Part shown: piece after piece, positions 34,719 to 47,325 of the stretch
Layout: every line of letters starts with the position of its first letter
Position numbering within the stretch: the first letter of the stretch is position 1
Assembly: GCF_003576645.1 (NCBI RefSeq)
Contig: NC_044924.1
Span: 1,164,046-1,228,045 of the forward strand
Direction of reading: 5' to 3'
DNA from: Ipomoea triloba
Lineage: Eukaryota; Streptophyta; Magnoliopsida; Solanales; Convolvulaceae
DNA length: 64,000 bases
Program-made: the position numbers and the translations under genes
The notes under the pieces: model-generated
Database searches by the model: none
Told to the model about the DNA's origin: nothing
What the model saw: only the letters and a program-made list of their open reading frames with translations

Positions 34719-35001
34719 CTTTTACACACAAACAAAAAAAAAAAAGACAATAATTTTAATATTCTAGAAGCAAAGAGCATAGCCTAACAACAAATTATAA
34801 AGCTAATAAAAGAATCAATCTTTATAAAATAAGAAAAAAAAATTGAGTCTTTGGTCGGCAGAGAGCAGACACAACAATACAAATTGATGAAGCCTCCCGA
34901 GAAGATAGAAAGAAGAAAGGGAATACCTTAATTCGTCGACGTGCTTTTGGGAGGTCAGAACTCAGAAGAAGACAACCGCAGAACGGCGACAGGAAAAGTT
35001 A

Positions 35002-35076
35002 TGTAAGAATGAATTGGGCGTAGCAGTAATTATAGTGGTTATTGTAAGAATGAATTGGGCGTAGCAGTAATTATAG
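35002..35076. repeat. 34-bp tandem duplication
   Basis: TGTAAGAATGAATTGGGCGT continued by AGCAGTAATTATAG occurs twice, separated by 7 bp, just upstream of the UTP23-like gene. The copies look identical, so it is recent. Confidence 0.75.
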
Positions 35077-35184
35077 TAATTAGGTCAGGTCTACTGGGGT
35101 TTTTGTATTCTAAACATATTCAAACTCATTATTTATATTCATAATGGGATTCTATCTTTTCGTTCTCATTCGCAAATTATGCTA

Positions 35185-35540
35185 TTGATCCGAGTCCACG
35201 TCGAAAGGTGGACTCATATCCATATTCACAATAGTCCACATTACAAGGTGGACTTATGTACATATTCACATCAATTTAAAAACTCAATGTTCACAATTTT
35301 AGAATTTTATATTCACAATTTTAAATCTCAATATACAAAATTACATTACTCAATATTCACAATTCTTGAATTTTATATTCACAAATTTATTATATAAATT
35401 CAAAAATTGTGTTATAATATTGAATATAAAGTTATGAAATTGTAAACATAGAGTTCTAAAACTGTGAACATAAAGTACTAAAATTGTGAATATGTATTTA
35501 GGTCCACCTTGCAGAGTGGACCCTGGTCCATGGCATAACA
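35185..35540. repeat. GGTCCAC-type inverted-repeat element, member 3
   Basis: The left end GAGTCCACGTCGAAAGGTGG matches the reverse of the right end (GGGTCCACTCTGCAAGGTGG). The interior is made of AATTCTAAAATTGTGAAT-like units on both strands. This is the clearest of the three members of this family in the window. Confidence 0.6.
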
Positions 35541-36063
35541 ATCGGTTCTCATCAGTCAAACTAGGTTCTGCCCAAATGTTAAATAATTAAAGGAATATCT
35601 TTTGGGCTTGATCCAATTTATCCTTAAGCTACCTATTAAAATTCTTTATAAAGGGTTAAATAAGTCCATAAACTTTAATTGAAAAGTCAATTAGGCCTTT
35701 AATCTTTTAAAATGTCCAATTACACATTTTAACATGTTATATCGGTAATTGACCAGTTATTACAAATCATCCCCAGTCAAACCGTTGCCGGTCGCCTTCT
35801 TCGGTGGAAGACGTGGAACTCCGGTAAAAACTGTTCGCCTTCTTCATGAAAAGTGACCAAATTTGGACTTGGTCCCAATAATCGTTCATCAATATCGTAC
35901 ATCATCCATTCGAAACAACAATTTTGGAAATTTCGTTGATAGTGGTTTGCTAACACCATTATCTGATATGAGTAATGATGCGTTAGATAGACTGGTATTT
36001 AAATTTTTAATCCTTGATTAATATATCTTTATATATTATATATTTTAAATAGTGTTTTACCCG

Positions 36064-36660
36064 TGCGATATAAAATAAACGCGAATCCGGCTATGGGTGG
36101 ACTCAGGCTCGCCGCCACGAATCACGTCGTTGTTAGGTATCGGTATCGGTATTCCGGTGGAGTTTCGAAGAAGATCGAAAAACAATTCTATTAAGACTTA
36201 GAGCACCCTTATCAATGGTTTATTCTTGGGATAATGTCAGAAATATGCCAACAAAGCAAGAGAGAGAATAGGAGAGAGAATGGTATTGGTTCATCTGCAA
36301 GCAGCGGTTCACTTATGTTTAATTATTATATTTTTTAAAAAAACTTATATTTGTTTTTTTCAAAATGACACCTACAATCCTTCAACAGCATCAAGTACAA
36401 ATTGAATAATAGACATTGCTGAATTCAATAACCTAAATTTCTTGTATTCGCATGCTAAAATAATACAAGGAATTTTAGTATTAATTTTTTTTTATAACAA
36501 TTATCAATTCTAGCATAATTTGAAATTTAAAAGAAAAAAAAACGACAATAAGCAAAAATCGTGCACATATGCCAAACTTGTTTTATCCAAAACTTTTACC
36601 ACTTATGTTGTTTTTGAAAATAATTTTCGTTTTTCATTTACAATTTTTAAATACTTTCAT
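36064..36660. repeat. Duplicated flank, copy B
   Basis: Copy B matches 31796-31907 at 36064-36200 and 32586-32880 at 36361-36660, with scattered substitutions and a short extra GGTATC. It lies about 1.35 kb beyond the UTP23-like start, so the gene sits between two direct copies. Confidence 0.75.
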
Positions 36661-37386
36661 TTTTTTACCATTTTTTTTTAATTTTGTATTTTACCACGGG
36701 TAATCTCCCATTTCCTACAAGTTATTCACATTTTCGCCAAATTTGCTATTATTATTATTAAATACGCTAGTAGGGCAAATTCTACATGAAAATCTACGCA
36801 TTTGTCTTGTGTTGACAAAAAGGGACTATTTTACCCTTAAATTTCACGACACAGACAACAGATAACGAGAGGAATATGATCAGTCAAAATTTGAAATTCG
36901 AAAGATTACAATTGATCAATTTAAAAGTTAAGAACTAAATGTGACGGAATCACAAAACTCGTATGACCTGAGATGACATTAATTCTGTATTTAAAATATC
37001 AAAAAAAGCTGCTGAACAAATGCAAGAGAATCCGAAACGACGACACCTTATTAATTGTTGTTTTTCGGTTTGGGTAAAAGCTTGCTGAAATGATTTAAAT
37101 GTTGGGTGTTAAAAGTATAAAAAAAAAAAAGAAAAAAAGGCAGGAAAATGGGCGCGTTTGTTCAAAAACGGTGGACTGCCGGTCCTACGTCGCTCGGACC
37201 CACCTAAGCTGGTCTGCTCCTGGCCCCGCGTTTGCCTGTCTCTCTCAGCTTGGTTGGCTCTCTTTTTCTCTCTCCACATATTATATATCATCATATACTC
37301 CGTATATCATCACATATACATATACATACATTTTGTATACGCCTACCTGGTACTTCTGCTAGTGAGAGAAAGTCCAAAAGACAACC

Positions 37387-40300
37387 ATGGAAACTAAGCA
37401 CTCGAATGTTAAACAACGAACTGACTCCGAAATCTGTTCGCACAAAGTACGGATTTCTCATTCCCTGTCCACATCGACGCCCGCAGCTTCTTCCTCTAAG
37501 GTCTCTGTCTCTATACATTTTTTACTTTTCTTTTATACATATACACACACGCGACTATTCAATACATGCATATATTATATATATACATATATACACGACT
37601 GTTTCCGCCTTTAAGTTACTTTCGTTATTGATCGTTTGTGGTTTTACCTGTTGCGTTGCAGACTAAGAGGAAGATGCCATTGGAGAGCAAGGAAAAGCTA
37701 GCTTCTAAAAAGCCTAAAATTCTCAAATCTAAGGCTAAACAAGTAAAAAATCTTTCTAGATTATGCTTTTGCTTTAAGGATCTGCGTGAGTTTATGCTGT
37801 GTTTCTGTATTTTGAGTTCTGTTTTGCATAGATTTGTTGTTTGTGTGATGCGTGTTCCTTTTGGTTTTGTGTAGCAGTGTTGATGATTCTTAATTTCTTA
37901 TGTATTGTGGTAATCTTAGGATGTTTTGAATTAGGATTAGTGGAGAATCATTGGGAGCAATCAATGTTAGACTGGTTATTTGGAGCAATGAATGTTAGGT
38001 TTGATTGGTGAGACAGGACAACATTTGGAACCCTAATTTTTTGGGAAAGGGAAAAACTCGAACTGTGTCGTGTTCCTAATGATCAAGTAACTGATATACC
38101 TTAGCGAATACGGCTATGTCCTATGACGTGGAAGTTCTTCAAAAGCACGCTTCCATGACTATGCACGGTCTTTTAAATATGAATGCAAATGTGATTCAAC
38201 ATAAACGCTTCGCGTTTCTGTCAAGTGAGTTGTCTGAAGAGGTAGAAATGGTAAAGTAGTCATTTGAGAGAACTTGAAAGTTTGTTGTAGCGGTCCGGAG
38301 CTAGTGGTATCGTTCCATTGGATACGTTTCAAGGATTATTTATAGAAGACAAGTGTTGAAGCAAAATTGTCTGTTCTACATTAAATACTTCTAACTTGAG
38401 AGAACTTGAATTGTCGTTCTAGGCATCTGAAGCCAGTGGTGTCGTTCCATTGGATGCGTTTCAAGCATTATTTTTAGAAGCAAAGTTTAGAAGAAAAATT
38501 TGCCATACTGTCACATACTTCTAACTTGCTACAGATGTTACGGAGCGTTTATACCTCTGTACTGGCAAGTTGCAAATATTGCGCTCTTAAAATCATTCTC
38601 TTATTACAGCATTTGAAAATGTTGCGTGTCATAGAGTACTGTTTTTTGGGGGTGTATTAATCTACATCGCAATCATAGTATGCATTTCAACATCTCCTAG
38701 CTTGTATTCTTGGTAATTTTACAAATATTTGAGTGATTGTTTGAATTGGTTCACATGTTTTAGATGAAGAATTTACTGCTGTTAAATTCTAGGAATGACA
38801 AGAAATTATTTGCTTTGTTGAACAGGAAAAATCTAATAATCGCAAAAAATCAGAGAGGTGAGCAGTTTTAGTATTCAACCTTAACCACCACATCCTCTGC
38901 CTTCTTTTTCCTTTCCTGTATTTTGAGTTTTGATTCCCGTTGAAGGTAACACATGAATAATTTCCCAATTTGGTCATGTAGCATTAAACGAAAAAGGGCA
39001 ACAGTTAGTGACATGTACGATGATGTTGAAGCTAAGTTCTCTGTTTTGGAGCGAGCAGAAAGGGTGCTGTCGAGCCTGTCAGATGAATTCCCTAGCTTTA
39101 TAAAGTGTATGCTGCCATCAAATGTTGCTCATGGGTTTTGGCTGGTAATCCTTGAATGATTTTTCCTGTCATTTTTTTTTTTTAAAATATTCGTCTAACT
39201 TCCCTCCAATGACAGCATCTTCCGAAGGCATTCTGTGACATTTATCTACCGACTTGTGACACCAATATTATATTGGTAGATGAATGGGGAAATGAATACA
39301 AAACGTCTTATCTTCTGGAAAGGCATGGATTAAGCGCTGGCTGGAGAGCATTTTCAATCTCTCACAGATTACTCAAAGGAGATATTTTGATCTTTCGTCT
39401 GATTGAGCCATGCAAACTAAAGGTAACTTTTCACAGTTTTTCTATTCCACATTTACCCACAAGCAATAACATGCCACAACTCAAATGATTTATTGTCTAA
39501 ATACTGCTAAGAAAGTAAAGGAATTAAATATTTAAATAATAATAATAATAATTGTCAAGCTGTTAACTGGACAAAAGGGAACTTGTGGACAATTAGTCTA
39601 GGACCAGAGGGGCGAGTATGCAGCATAGTGTGTTGTGAAGTTCATTGGAAATGTTGTCCTGTCTTGGTATGATCCTTTGACCTTATGAAGTTGAGGTATA
39701 TTTTTATTGAGAGGGTAGCTTGGGTTTATTAACTAGTTTGTTTGTAGATGGTCAAAAAAGGGTCTTTGCAGTACATGAATGAGAACAACTATAACATTTC
39801 TTGTTATGGATGGTTGGCTGTGTTTCTCCCCTCATCCTCTAATCCTCTATATATAGCATGGTTGAAAAAATCGGGCACCTAGCGCCTAGGGTGCCTAGGT
39901 GGCGATTAATTAGTGCCTAGCACCTAGGGTGCCTAGGTGGCGATTAATTGGTGCCTAGGGTGTATTTTTTTATTTTTTTAAAAATTTTAAATTTTTTTTA
40001 ATTTTTTAAAGACTTGATACTTATAAACTATTTAATACTTTAATAGTTAATATTAAAATATTAAATATTAACCCAAAAAACATCTAGAGTTTGAACAATT
40101 TAACTCAAAACGATGTCGTTTTGAGTAAAATAACCCATTAAAAAAAAGGAGAAAACAATAGCTAATCGGCCGACTAGGCGGCCTAGTCGGGCCTAGGAGG
40201 TCTAGTTAGTGCCTAAGCGGCCTAGTCGACTGCCTAGCTGGCCAGCCGTCTAGACCATCGATTATGGTGATACGCCAGGCATATATAGAGGGCAAAGAGT

Positions 40301-41052
40301 TTGCAAGATATAACAAGTCTCTTGTTTTATGTTTTCAATAGTAATGAGGTTTTATGTTGGTTCAAGATCAGATGCACTCACGGTTAATACTCATCTTGAC
40401 TAAATTTTCTGATTATTATTCTCAAAAAAAGATAATAATATCTAATTGTGAAGAGAGATTTTTCCAGGTAGACATAGTAAGGGTAAATGGTCGAGATGTG
40501 GTAGATGCTGCTCTTTGCCTCTTGAAATTTGATGCTAGTGAGAACACAAGGGATCCTGGTAAATAGTAGTATTGCATTTTTTTTGAATTAAAAGTTAACA
40601 ATAATAAATGTTCTCTTGATTTGATTGTTGATCTCAGTGATTTAAAAAAAAATAAAATTTGTTGCATGTTCAATACTGAAGATCTTTCACGGAAAGATAC
40701 TCGCAAGCGTAAAAGCTTAGTGAAATTCATAGAGCCTTATATCCATGATGTTTGTAAACCTGAGGCAAATGTTCAAGATGAAGGCCAAAGTGCATTGGAT
40801 TGTTGCTCTCCACACATTGTGGATCAGGCTGAACATAATAGTAAAGATTCAGGGTCTGAAGATTTTGAAGGTATGACCTTGCAGGACTTTGTCTTTGTTT
40901 ATGCACAAAAACTCCAAAACTTGTTATTATCTTGTCTGTGTGATCCCATTTTAGGTTCTGATATTGCCAACCACCTGCAATCCAATGAGTTCTGCAGCTC
41001 CAAAACTTCATTTTTGTGCGTAGATCCCCGCGATGGGGTAGCTTGTAGATAG
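37387..41052 (+). CDS. B3 DNA-binding domain protein (At5g42700/At3g19184-like)
   Basis: Clear exons are 37387-37500, 37662-37742, 38826-38857, 38982-39144, 39216-39422 and 40468-40558. A lysine-rich region (TKRKMPLESKEKLASKKPK, KSKAKQ; likely nuclear signal) precedes DMYDDVEAKFSVLERAERVL and one B3 domain at about residues 107-200: FIKCMLPSNVAHGFWLHLPK, LVDEWGNEYKTSYL, GLSAGWRAFSISHRLLKGD, ILIFRLIEPCKLKVDIVRV. B3 domains bind DNA in the major groove; this subgroup is poorly characterised. The 3' part is uncertain. Joining 40558 to the best acceptor in sequence context, just before 40621, gives an immediate stop; an acceptor at 40681 keeps the frame into DLSRKDTRKRKSLVKF. A frame-neutral intron 40871-40955 is possible. 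The frame ends at 41052. Intron 5 carries a GC-rich repeat. Confidence 0.75.
39856..40270. repeat. CCTAGGxGG-type repeat in B3 intron
   Basis: This low-complexity element is made of GCCTAG/CTAGGC words (GGGTGCCTAGGTGGCGATTA occurs twice), then an AT-rich core, then ATAACCCATTAAAAAAA, AGCTAATCGG and CTAGACCATCGATTATGGTGATA. The right half is shared with 51184-51410 and its duplicate, including AGCTAATCGG, CTAGACCA and GTAGTGATA-like words. It is a dispersed repeat family of unknown class. Confidence 0.6.
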
Positions 41053-41567
41053 ATTGCTATAAAAGAAAGTGCGTCTACAGAGGTTGGAATTGATTGAAGC
41101 TCAAAAATCAATTGATTTTGCTTCTTCGTGTTACAAGGAAAGCTTCTGAGGGGTGCGTGACGGTTGGACTCAGTTTTGGTGGACATTCAGCATAGGAGCA
41201 GGAAAACACAGCAAAGAGCCAAAGACTACCTCGGAGAGGAGAATCTTGGCTGAACCATCTCAAGTGTTTTGGTTTTTGAAACGGTATGGGTTTTTGGTAA
41301 AGAATACTGTACATCACCCTCCTGTTTAGAGGTAATATACTGTGTATATAGAGTCAAACCCATTCTCAGGGATTTTTTTTACATATACTAAAAGAAGTAT
41401 TTTCTGCACCAAATATTTTATTATTTAATATGATTTACGACAAACGTTACAGTATTTTATATTTGAATGATAAAAAAAATAGAGCAAAGAGGAACTATTT
41501 TTATGGTTTATTCTATTGGCACAAGACAGTACCAATGCCGGCAGTTGCACTGATCTGTGATTTGTGT

Positions 41568-44500
41568 TTACAGCTTCGAAACTTGTTGGCTGAAAGCAGG
41601 ATCTATGCAAACCACAACCTGCAATATGGTTTGTTTTCCTTATGACAGTCAAAGAACTCGAACCAGAAAAAAACTGAAGTCACAAAATCATGAAGGAAGA
41701 ATACGATTATAGCATCTTGTTTGTACCTTGCCAGTGCTTTTACCAGAATAAAGATACTCAACAGCATCAGCAACAGAATGAACACCTAAAAATCTTTTTG
41801 GGTCTATGGCAACCTTGGACACAGAATAAAAGGATTTTTAACGCTTATAATACACTAAACCTTAACTTAGTTGTATGTCTAATTCAAAATCATAAGCATA
41901 ATGCGTGGTTTGAAAAGCAACAGATATAAATGAAATATTTTCTGTGGTGGATATGTAGGTATACTTACTTTCAGCTTTCCAGAGGAAAAAAGATCAATCA
42001 ACCTGCTCAAATGCTCTTCCCACAGATGAGCATAATGTATCAGGAAAAACCCACTCTGAAAACAATTGCACCACCAAATTAATGAAGTAGTATCTGAGTG
42101 TTTACTTGAAGGAGAATGTGATCTTATGGATTACAACTAATGACCCCATTAAAGTGACAAAACACAGAATAGTAATTGCACCATATTTAACTTGTGTATA
42201 TGTTCATTTACAAGCAAATATTCCCAAGGCTAACATAAGGAAGAATTTCAGTCAGATTGCTGAGAAATTTGAAGCATATGCTAGGTGCCTATGTGAACAT
42301 TTATGATGAATCAAATGAGACAGAGCTGACATACCACAGTTTGACTTTTACTTAGAATCTTTTCACACAATCCTGGGTAATTTTGTGGTTTCCATCCATG
42401 TTCTCCTTGATACTGAAACCAGAACTTTTCAGTTGAACTTTACAAATGACATTGATCAAGCAGAACAAGCAGTAGATCATAATACACATCGGTACACAAG
42501 GGTGATAACAAAGCATACTATGGAAAAAGTTCAAACCTGAGAAATCATTCCAATGACAACAAGTCGCCCATAGCGTGCCAATGCATTCATGCATAAGTTG
42601 AACATTTTACCACCAACAGACTCATAGACAATATCAACACCTTTTGGGAACTCCTCCTTCAGAACCTGGTATAGTAGAACTAAGATAAATTACTTTGGGT
42701 TGGCGACATAATGCCTTGCACATCAACAGAAAAACCAGATCAGAAGCAATCAGTTCTGTCAAGAACTTTTTTGTAAGACGGGAATACGGAATAGAAATCG
42801 ACCTTTTGGCAACCATAAACTGAGAGAACTCATCTATGGTGCTTGGAACTTAAGACATTGAATAGCAATAAATACAATCAAATTAACAAGAAAATTGTTA
42901 GATTACAAAAGACATATCATTTGAATGACCTAGAAGTGTGACAAATGGATTGGACCTCCACATACGAAAATGGGCTATCAACCGTAATAGCAACTCAAGA
43001 CGTGTTTTCCTTTGCTCTCCTTTCTATCCCTTAGAGTAGCAAGTACAAATAATTTATACAACCCGAAAAGTGACATTTGCATCATAGCACCATGAATGAA
43101 TAAGTTATCAACTGGAACAGCAACTCAAGGCACATTATCCATTGCTCCTATTTCAATCACTTCACCCATCAACATGCAAGTTACTAAGTAGAGATAAGCA
43201 GACTTACAGATTTTATATCTTCTTTTTTGTAGTCAATTACTCGGTCAACTCCCAAGTCTCTCAGAAGATTGGCCTTTTCATTACCTCCACAAGTTGCAAC
43301 TACTGTATTTCCAGCTAATTTTGCAAGCTGCAATGACAATTTATTGGATGTTAGCTACCATCAGATTCAAGAAGTAAAGGAAGATCCTTATATGATCAAA
43401 AGAGTAGTGACTACCACTTATATACAACAACTTAATCGTAAAGCCAAAGCAAACACTACCTGGAAAAAAATATATTAAAAGAGGGAAACTACAGGAGTTA
43501 TACATAGCATCCAAATGCCACATATTAGCCATATAAATGCATGTGTTGCTAGTATTTACAGTATCCTAGTTGGATTCTTATGCACTTTTAACAGTATACC
43601 TGCACAGCAAACTGCCCTGTCCCTCCAGCAGCAGCAGTCACAAGAACCACCTTTCCCGATTCCATTTGAGCAACCTTGACTTCCATTAAAAAAAATAAAC
43701 AAATAAAATATATTGGTCAAGACAGTACATTATGCGTGTTGTCTGAAAACCAAGATTAACAGTTGTACAATGGCATCAGAAGTTTAATATCCAATGCAAT
43801 TAAATAAAGAGGATAAAATGTCAAAAATACACAAACTGATATTTGAAAGGGACCTTTTCTAAAGCAATTGATGCAGTGAGTCCAGATGTTAGCATTGCAA
43901 TTATTTCTGGATCTGGTCTCGCTACTGGAAGGATGTGTTTTGCGGGTACCTAGATAAAGTGGAAGCCAATGCTCGTAAAACTCCTCCAAACAACAAAAGG
44001 TCAACAGTTTGAAGAACTACTCAAACTATATAGATTGCATAGTGGTACCATGACAAATTCAGCATAACCACCAAATGACATAATGGCAGCTGGAGTGCCA
44101 ATCTTCAAATTTCTCACAGAATCACCAACCGCAGCAACTATCCCCACAGCCTGCCATAGATAGATAAGTATCCATGATAAATCAGAAACAGAAAATTTTA
44201 AGTGCTAGAAATCAAGTTACTTGATAGCAGGAACTAAAAAAAAATACAGCATTAATACAATTATTATTGAAACAAAAATATTAACAATAACAAGCCAAAT
44301 GGCAAATGCTAACTACAAAATCCTCTATGCACCTCAAATCCAGCATCAAAGGGAAGGAGGGAGTCAACATCTTTACCACCACCGAAGTAACGTCCAGAGC
44401 TAAAATTTACCTACCAGTAAACCAACCAGTATATAAAGTTATATAAAGGTTGTTCACATAAAGTTAAAAAGAATTTATTTGAGATATAATAGAACTTACA

Positions 44501-47325
44501 TCACTAGCATTAACACCAGCATAAATGACTTTAAAAAGAACATGATCTGGTTTGATATGCAATTGCAATGGAGCACGCACAATTCTGGTAGCGCTACGAA
44601 AATTGTTACTCAAGGTGTGTACAACTCTACAGAAAATTAAAGGAAAAGTAAGGGCAACAAATTTGTAGAACTTTGCATATTATCTCTAGTTAGTAGAAGC
44701 AAGTATTTAATCATAAATAAGTTGCTGGCTCAAGAGCAAGCTTGCCCAACCAGATGAGGTGGAACACAAGGGAAATATCATTCATTTACATTTTCTCAAA
44801 GCTTTGGGGAATTTGAAAACTTGGTGGGACAAAAGTTGAAGATCTTCTCCGTAATTTAGAAGAATGCACGAGGTATTTTGCTTCTTCAGCTGGAGTTGGC
44901 CAATACTCCATTCCTCTACGTTTGGTAATCCACAGGCATGACCCTGCCTTAGTCTCATCTCTGATAAGTTCAAAAGCACCTGAAGAAGTTACAATTTGAA
45001 CATCAAAACTGGAAGACTATCAAAAGGAAGTTACTGTGTAAATTACTTTTCTTATATATGTTCAATACTATATAAATGTAATGTGAGAACTTCAAAATAC
45101 AAAGGACACTCTAAAGCAACTTTGTTGATGTAAATCACCCTTACTCCAGGTTGTGGAAGAATGTGAAGTTAAACATATTTTTTAAAGCAGGTAAAAAATT
45201 ACAAACCTTTGATCACCATATCCATTGACAAATACCCTCCAGCTCGATTAATGAAATCTTGATTCACCTTTGAAGCCAAGTCTGTTTGAACAAACTGAAA
45301 GCAAAACAACAAGAGAGCAAAAGCTTGTGCTATGTTTAGCAGTCACATTATAGTCCATATATTGAATAGTTTTTAAGCACTCATTAGTATTACTTTATCA
45401 TCTAAGCAATTTCCATAATTTTTTTTCTCTACATATAGGAAATACTTGTCACATTCTAACTAGATTCTGGGAACATATGAGATGAATATGGCCCATCATT
45501 TAAAAAAATATAGATGTATAAGAAATTCAAATATTTCACCTCAGGGCAAAGCACATTGATACGTATTCCTTGACGCTTGTATAGAGCGAGTGATCTTGTG
45601 AACATGACGACACCCCCTATAATTTTTCCCCATTTCAGTGGGAGCAATTTGGCATAATGGAAGAGTGAAGAAATATGAAAACAAACAAATCTTAAACCCA
45701 GAAAAAAAAATAAAAAAATACAGAAGGTGACTTATCCATGAAGAACCCAACAAACCTTTTGAAGCAGAGTAGATAGGATCAGCATACATTGGATACAGTC
45801 CTGAAGCAGATCCCAAGTTTATAACAACGCCAGGTTTTTGTGTGGTTTGCATGATTTGGATCTGTGCAACATGCCTAGGTAAGTACTTGTTTATTGACCA
45901 ATAACAACACCCAAGATCATGGGAATGGAAAATCCAAACTCACAGCAAGTTTGGTGCAATCAATAACAGCAATGAGGTTAACATCAAGTGTGTGCCTCCA
46001 AGTTTTATATCCATCTGTTTGATCTTTATGGAAAGGCACATTACTTCCCAAGCCTGCAGAGTTAATGCAGATGTCCAGATGTCCATAAGTTTCCAAATGC
46101 TTCTGGAAAGCAGCTTTTAATTCTCCTGTAAAAGCCAACATTCTGAAAGTGAAGCACCACTAGAATTTGAAATGTTCACGGAACATTAGTGATAAACTGA
46201 TGAAAGAAACAGAACGAACTCTTATTTGAGTTGAATGAGAAGTAGAAAAATGTAATCTCCTTGTTAATGAGCCAGTTGTGCAAATACAAAGTTTATTCAC
46301 CTTTATTAGTAACATCACATCTGATGAATGTTACTGGCGGAAACTGCAGTCCAGCATGGAATTTAGTAATCTCTTTCTCTGCCAGAGATGCTACTTCCTT
46401 TCCTCTCTCCACAGAGAAATCAATGATGGTGAGGAAAACTCCCTTCTGTGCAAGTGCCAAGCAAAGTGCTCTACCTGCATACACATGAAATAAGTATAAA
46501 CTGGACCCAAAAGTTGTACTCTAAAGATAATACGCAGTAATTCAGAACAAGCTCAACGCTTAGATTAATCATTCATAATTTTGAGTCAATGCATTACTAG
46601 TTCAAAAATACATTCACAATCATAGGAATAATACTGCAACGAGACCCTTCAAACATAAGCTCACCTTAACTAATCCAAATCTAAACTGAACATCATTTTA
46701 AACCTTATTTGAATAAAAGAATTATCCAAATAGATCAAAGTCACTTGTGCACTCAGGTAAAAAATGATTGATCATGCAATGGAATCCAGGAAAAAATTCT
46801 TTCAATGGAACAGAAGGAGAGAGTTTCAATGCCAGAGGCACCACCTGTGACCAAAGCCAATATGCCAGGCTTGAGCTACATCTTTCTAGGAGCCTATTGC
46901 TCGATGATTAGCACATGGAACCATAAGAAGCAGAAATATAAAATATAAACGACAATCGACCGGATAAAGCTCAAAGCATTCATTATACGACACAATTTAG
47001 AATTAACAAATCTCTAGCTCGCATGTACGTTTGCTATCATAGGTATAATTGCTATCATGAGTCGTTTCAGTATCACGTTCGCAAAATCATTCAACATTAA
47101 CATGTTCGTCAACTCGGTATATCCACTTCCAGTTAAAAATCAAATCACCTTATCCAATCTGAACCGAAAGTCAACTACGTGAATATACAGATTTTGTTCC
47201 AAAGTGGTAAAAAAATATCAATCAGAGAGTCCAAACAGTAAACATTTCAGCGAAACAGAAGAAGAGGTACCGATTCCGGAGGCGCCGCCGGTGACCAAAG
47301 CCGATAAACCTGGCTTGAGTTCCAT
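41568..47325 (-). CDS. NQR: NQR: short-chain dehydrogenase fused to zinc-less quinone oxidoreductase (MDR)
   Basis: Eighteen GT-AG exons join in frame to 633 residues: 47325-47271, 46474-46301, 46125-45944, 45861-45756, 45616-45540, 45294-45207, 44979-44790, 44626-44500, 44410-44333, 44150-44049, 43949-43854, 43674-43600, 43327-43208, 42665-42537, 42412-42335, 42055-41969, 41813-41727 and 41618-41568. Residues 1 to about 265 are an SDR: cofactor loop [18 protein letters not shown], and catalytic YSASK with Tyr168 and Lys172 preceded by NLGSASG. From about residue 291 an MDR domain follows: [56 protein letters not shown] (NADPH fold) and STGKVVVCIDP. No zinc-ligand cysteines are evident. The order and size match Arabidopsis At1g49670 (NQR), a two-domain oxidoreductase of unsettled substrate. 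Both active sites look intact. Intron 1 contains a decayed duplicate of exon 1. Confidence 0.93.
46827..46881 (-). pseudogene. Decayed duplicate of NQR exon 1
   Basis: This 55-bp stretch in NQR intron 1 aligns codon for codon with exon 1 (47325-47271). It reads ATG TAG CTC AAG CCT GGC..., so codon 2 is a stop (GAA to TAG), and the GT donor after the last base has become AA. Similarity extends into the leader (CTCGATGA at 46900-46907 against 47345-47352) and into the intron (AACAGAAG). It is a local duplication of the 5' end about 444 bp long in offset, now non-functional. Confidence 0.85.

Larger units (their letters stand above)
34719..37386. other. Intergenic region between UTP23-like and B3 genes
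   Basis: It holds a 34-bp tandem duplication (35002-35076), GGTCCAC repeat member 3 (35185-35540) and copy B of the duplicated flank (36064-36660). Its end is the B3 gene promoter and leader. No gene is visible. Confidence 0.6.

Noticed and set aside
31796..36660. Idea that the direct repeats are LTRs of a retrotransposon that captured UTP23
   Set aside because: The copies lack TG...CA ends, primer-binding and polypurine sites, and no gag or pol sequence is present between them.
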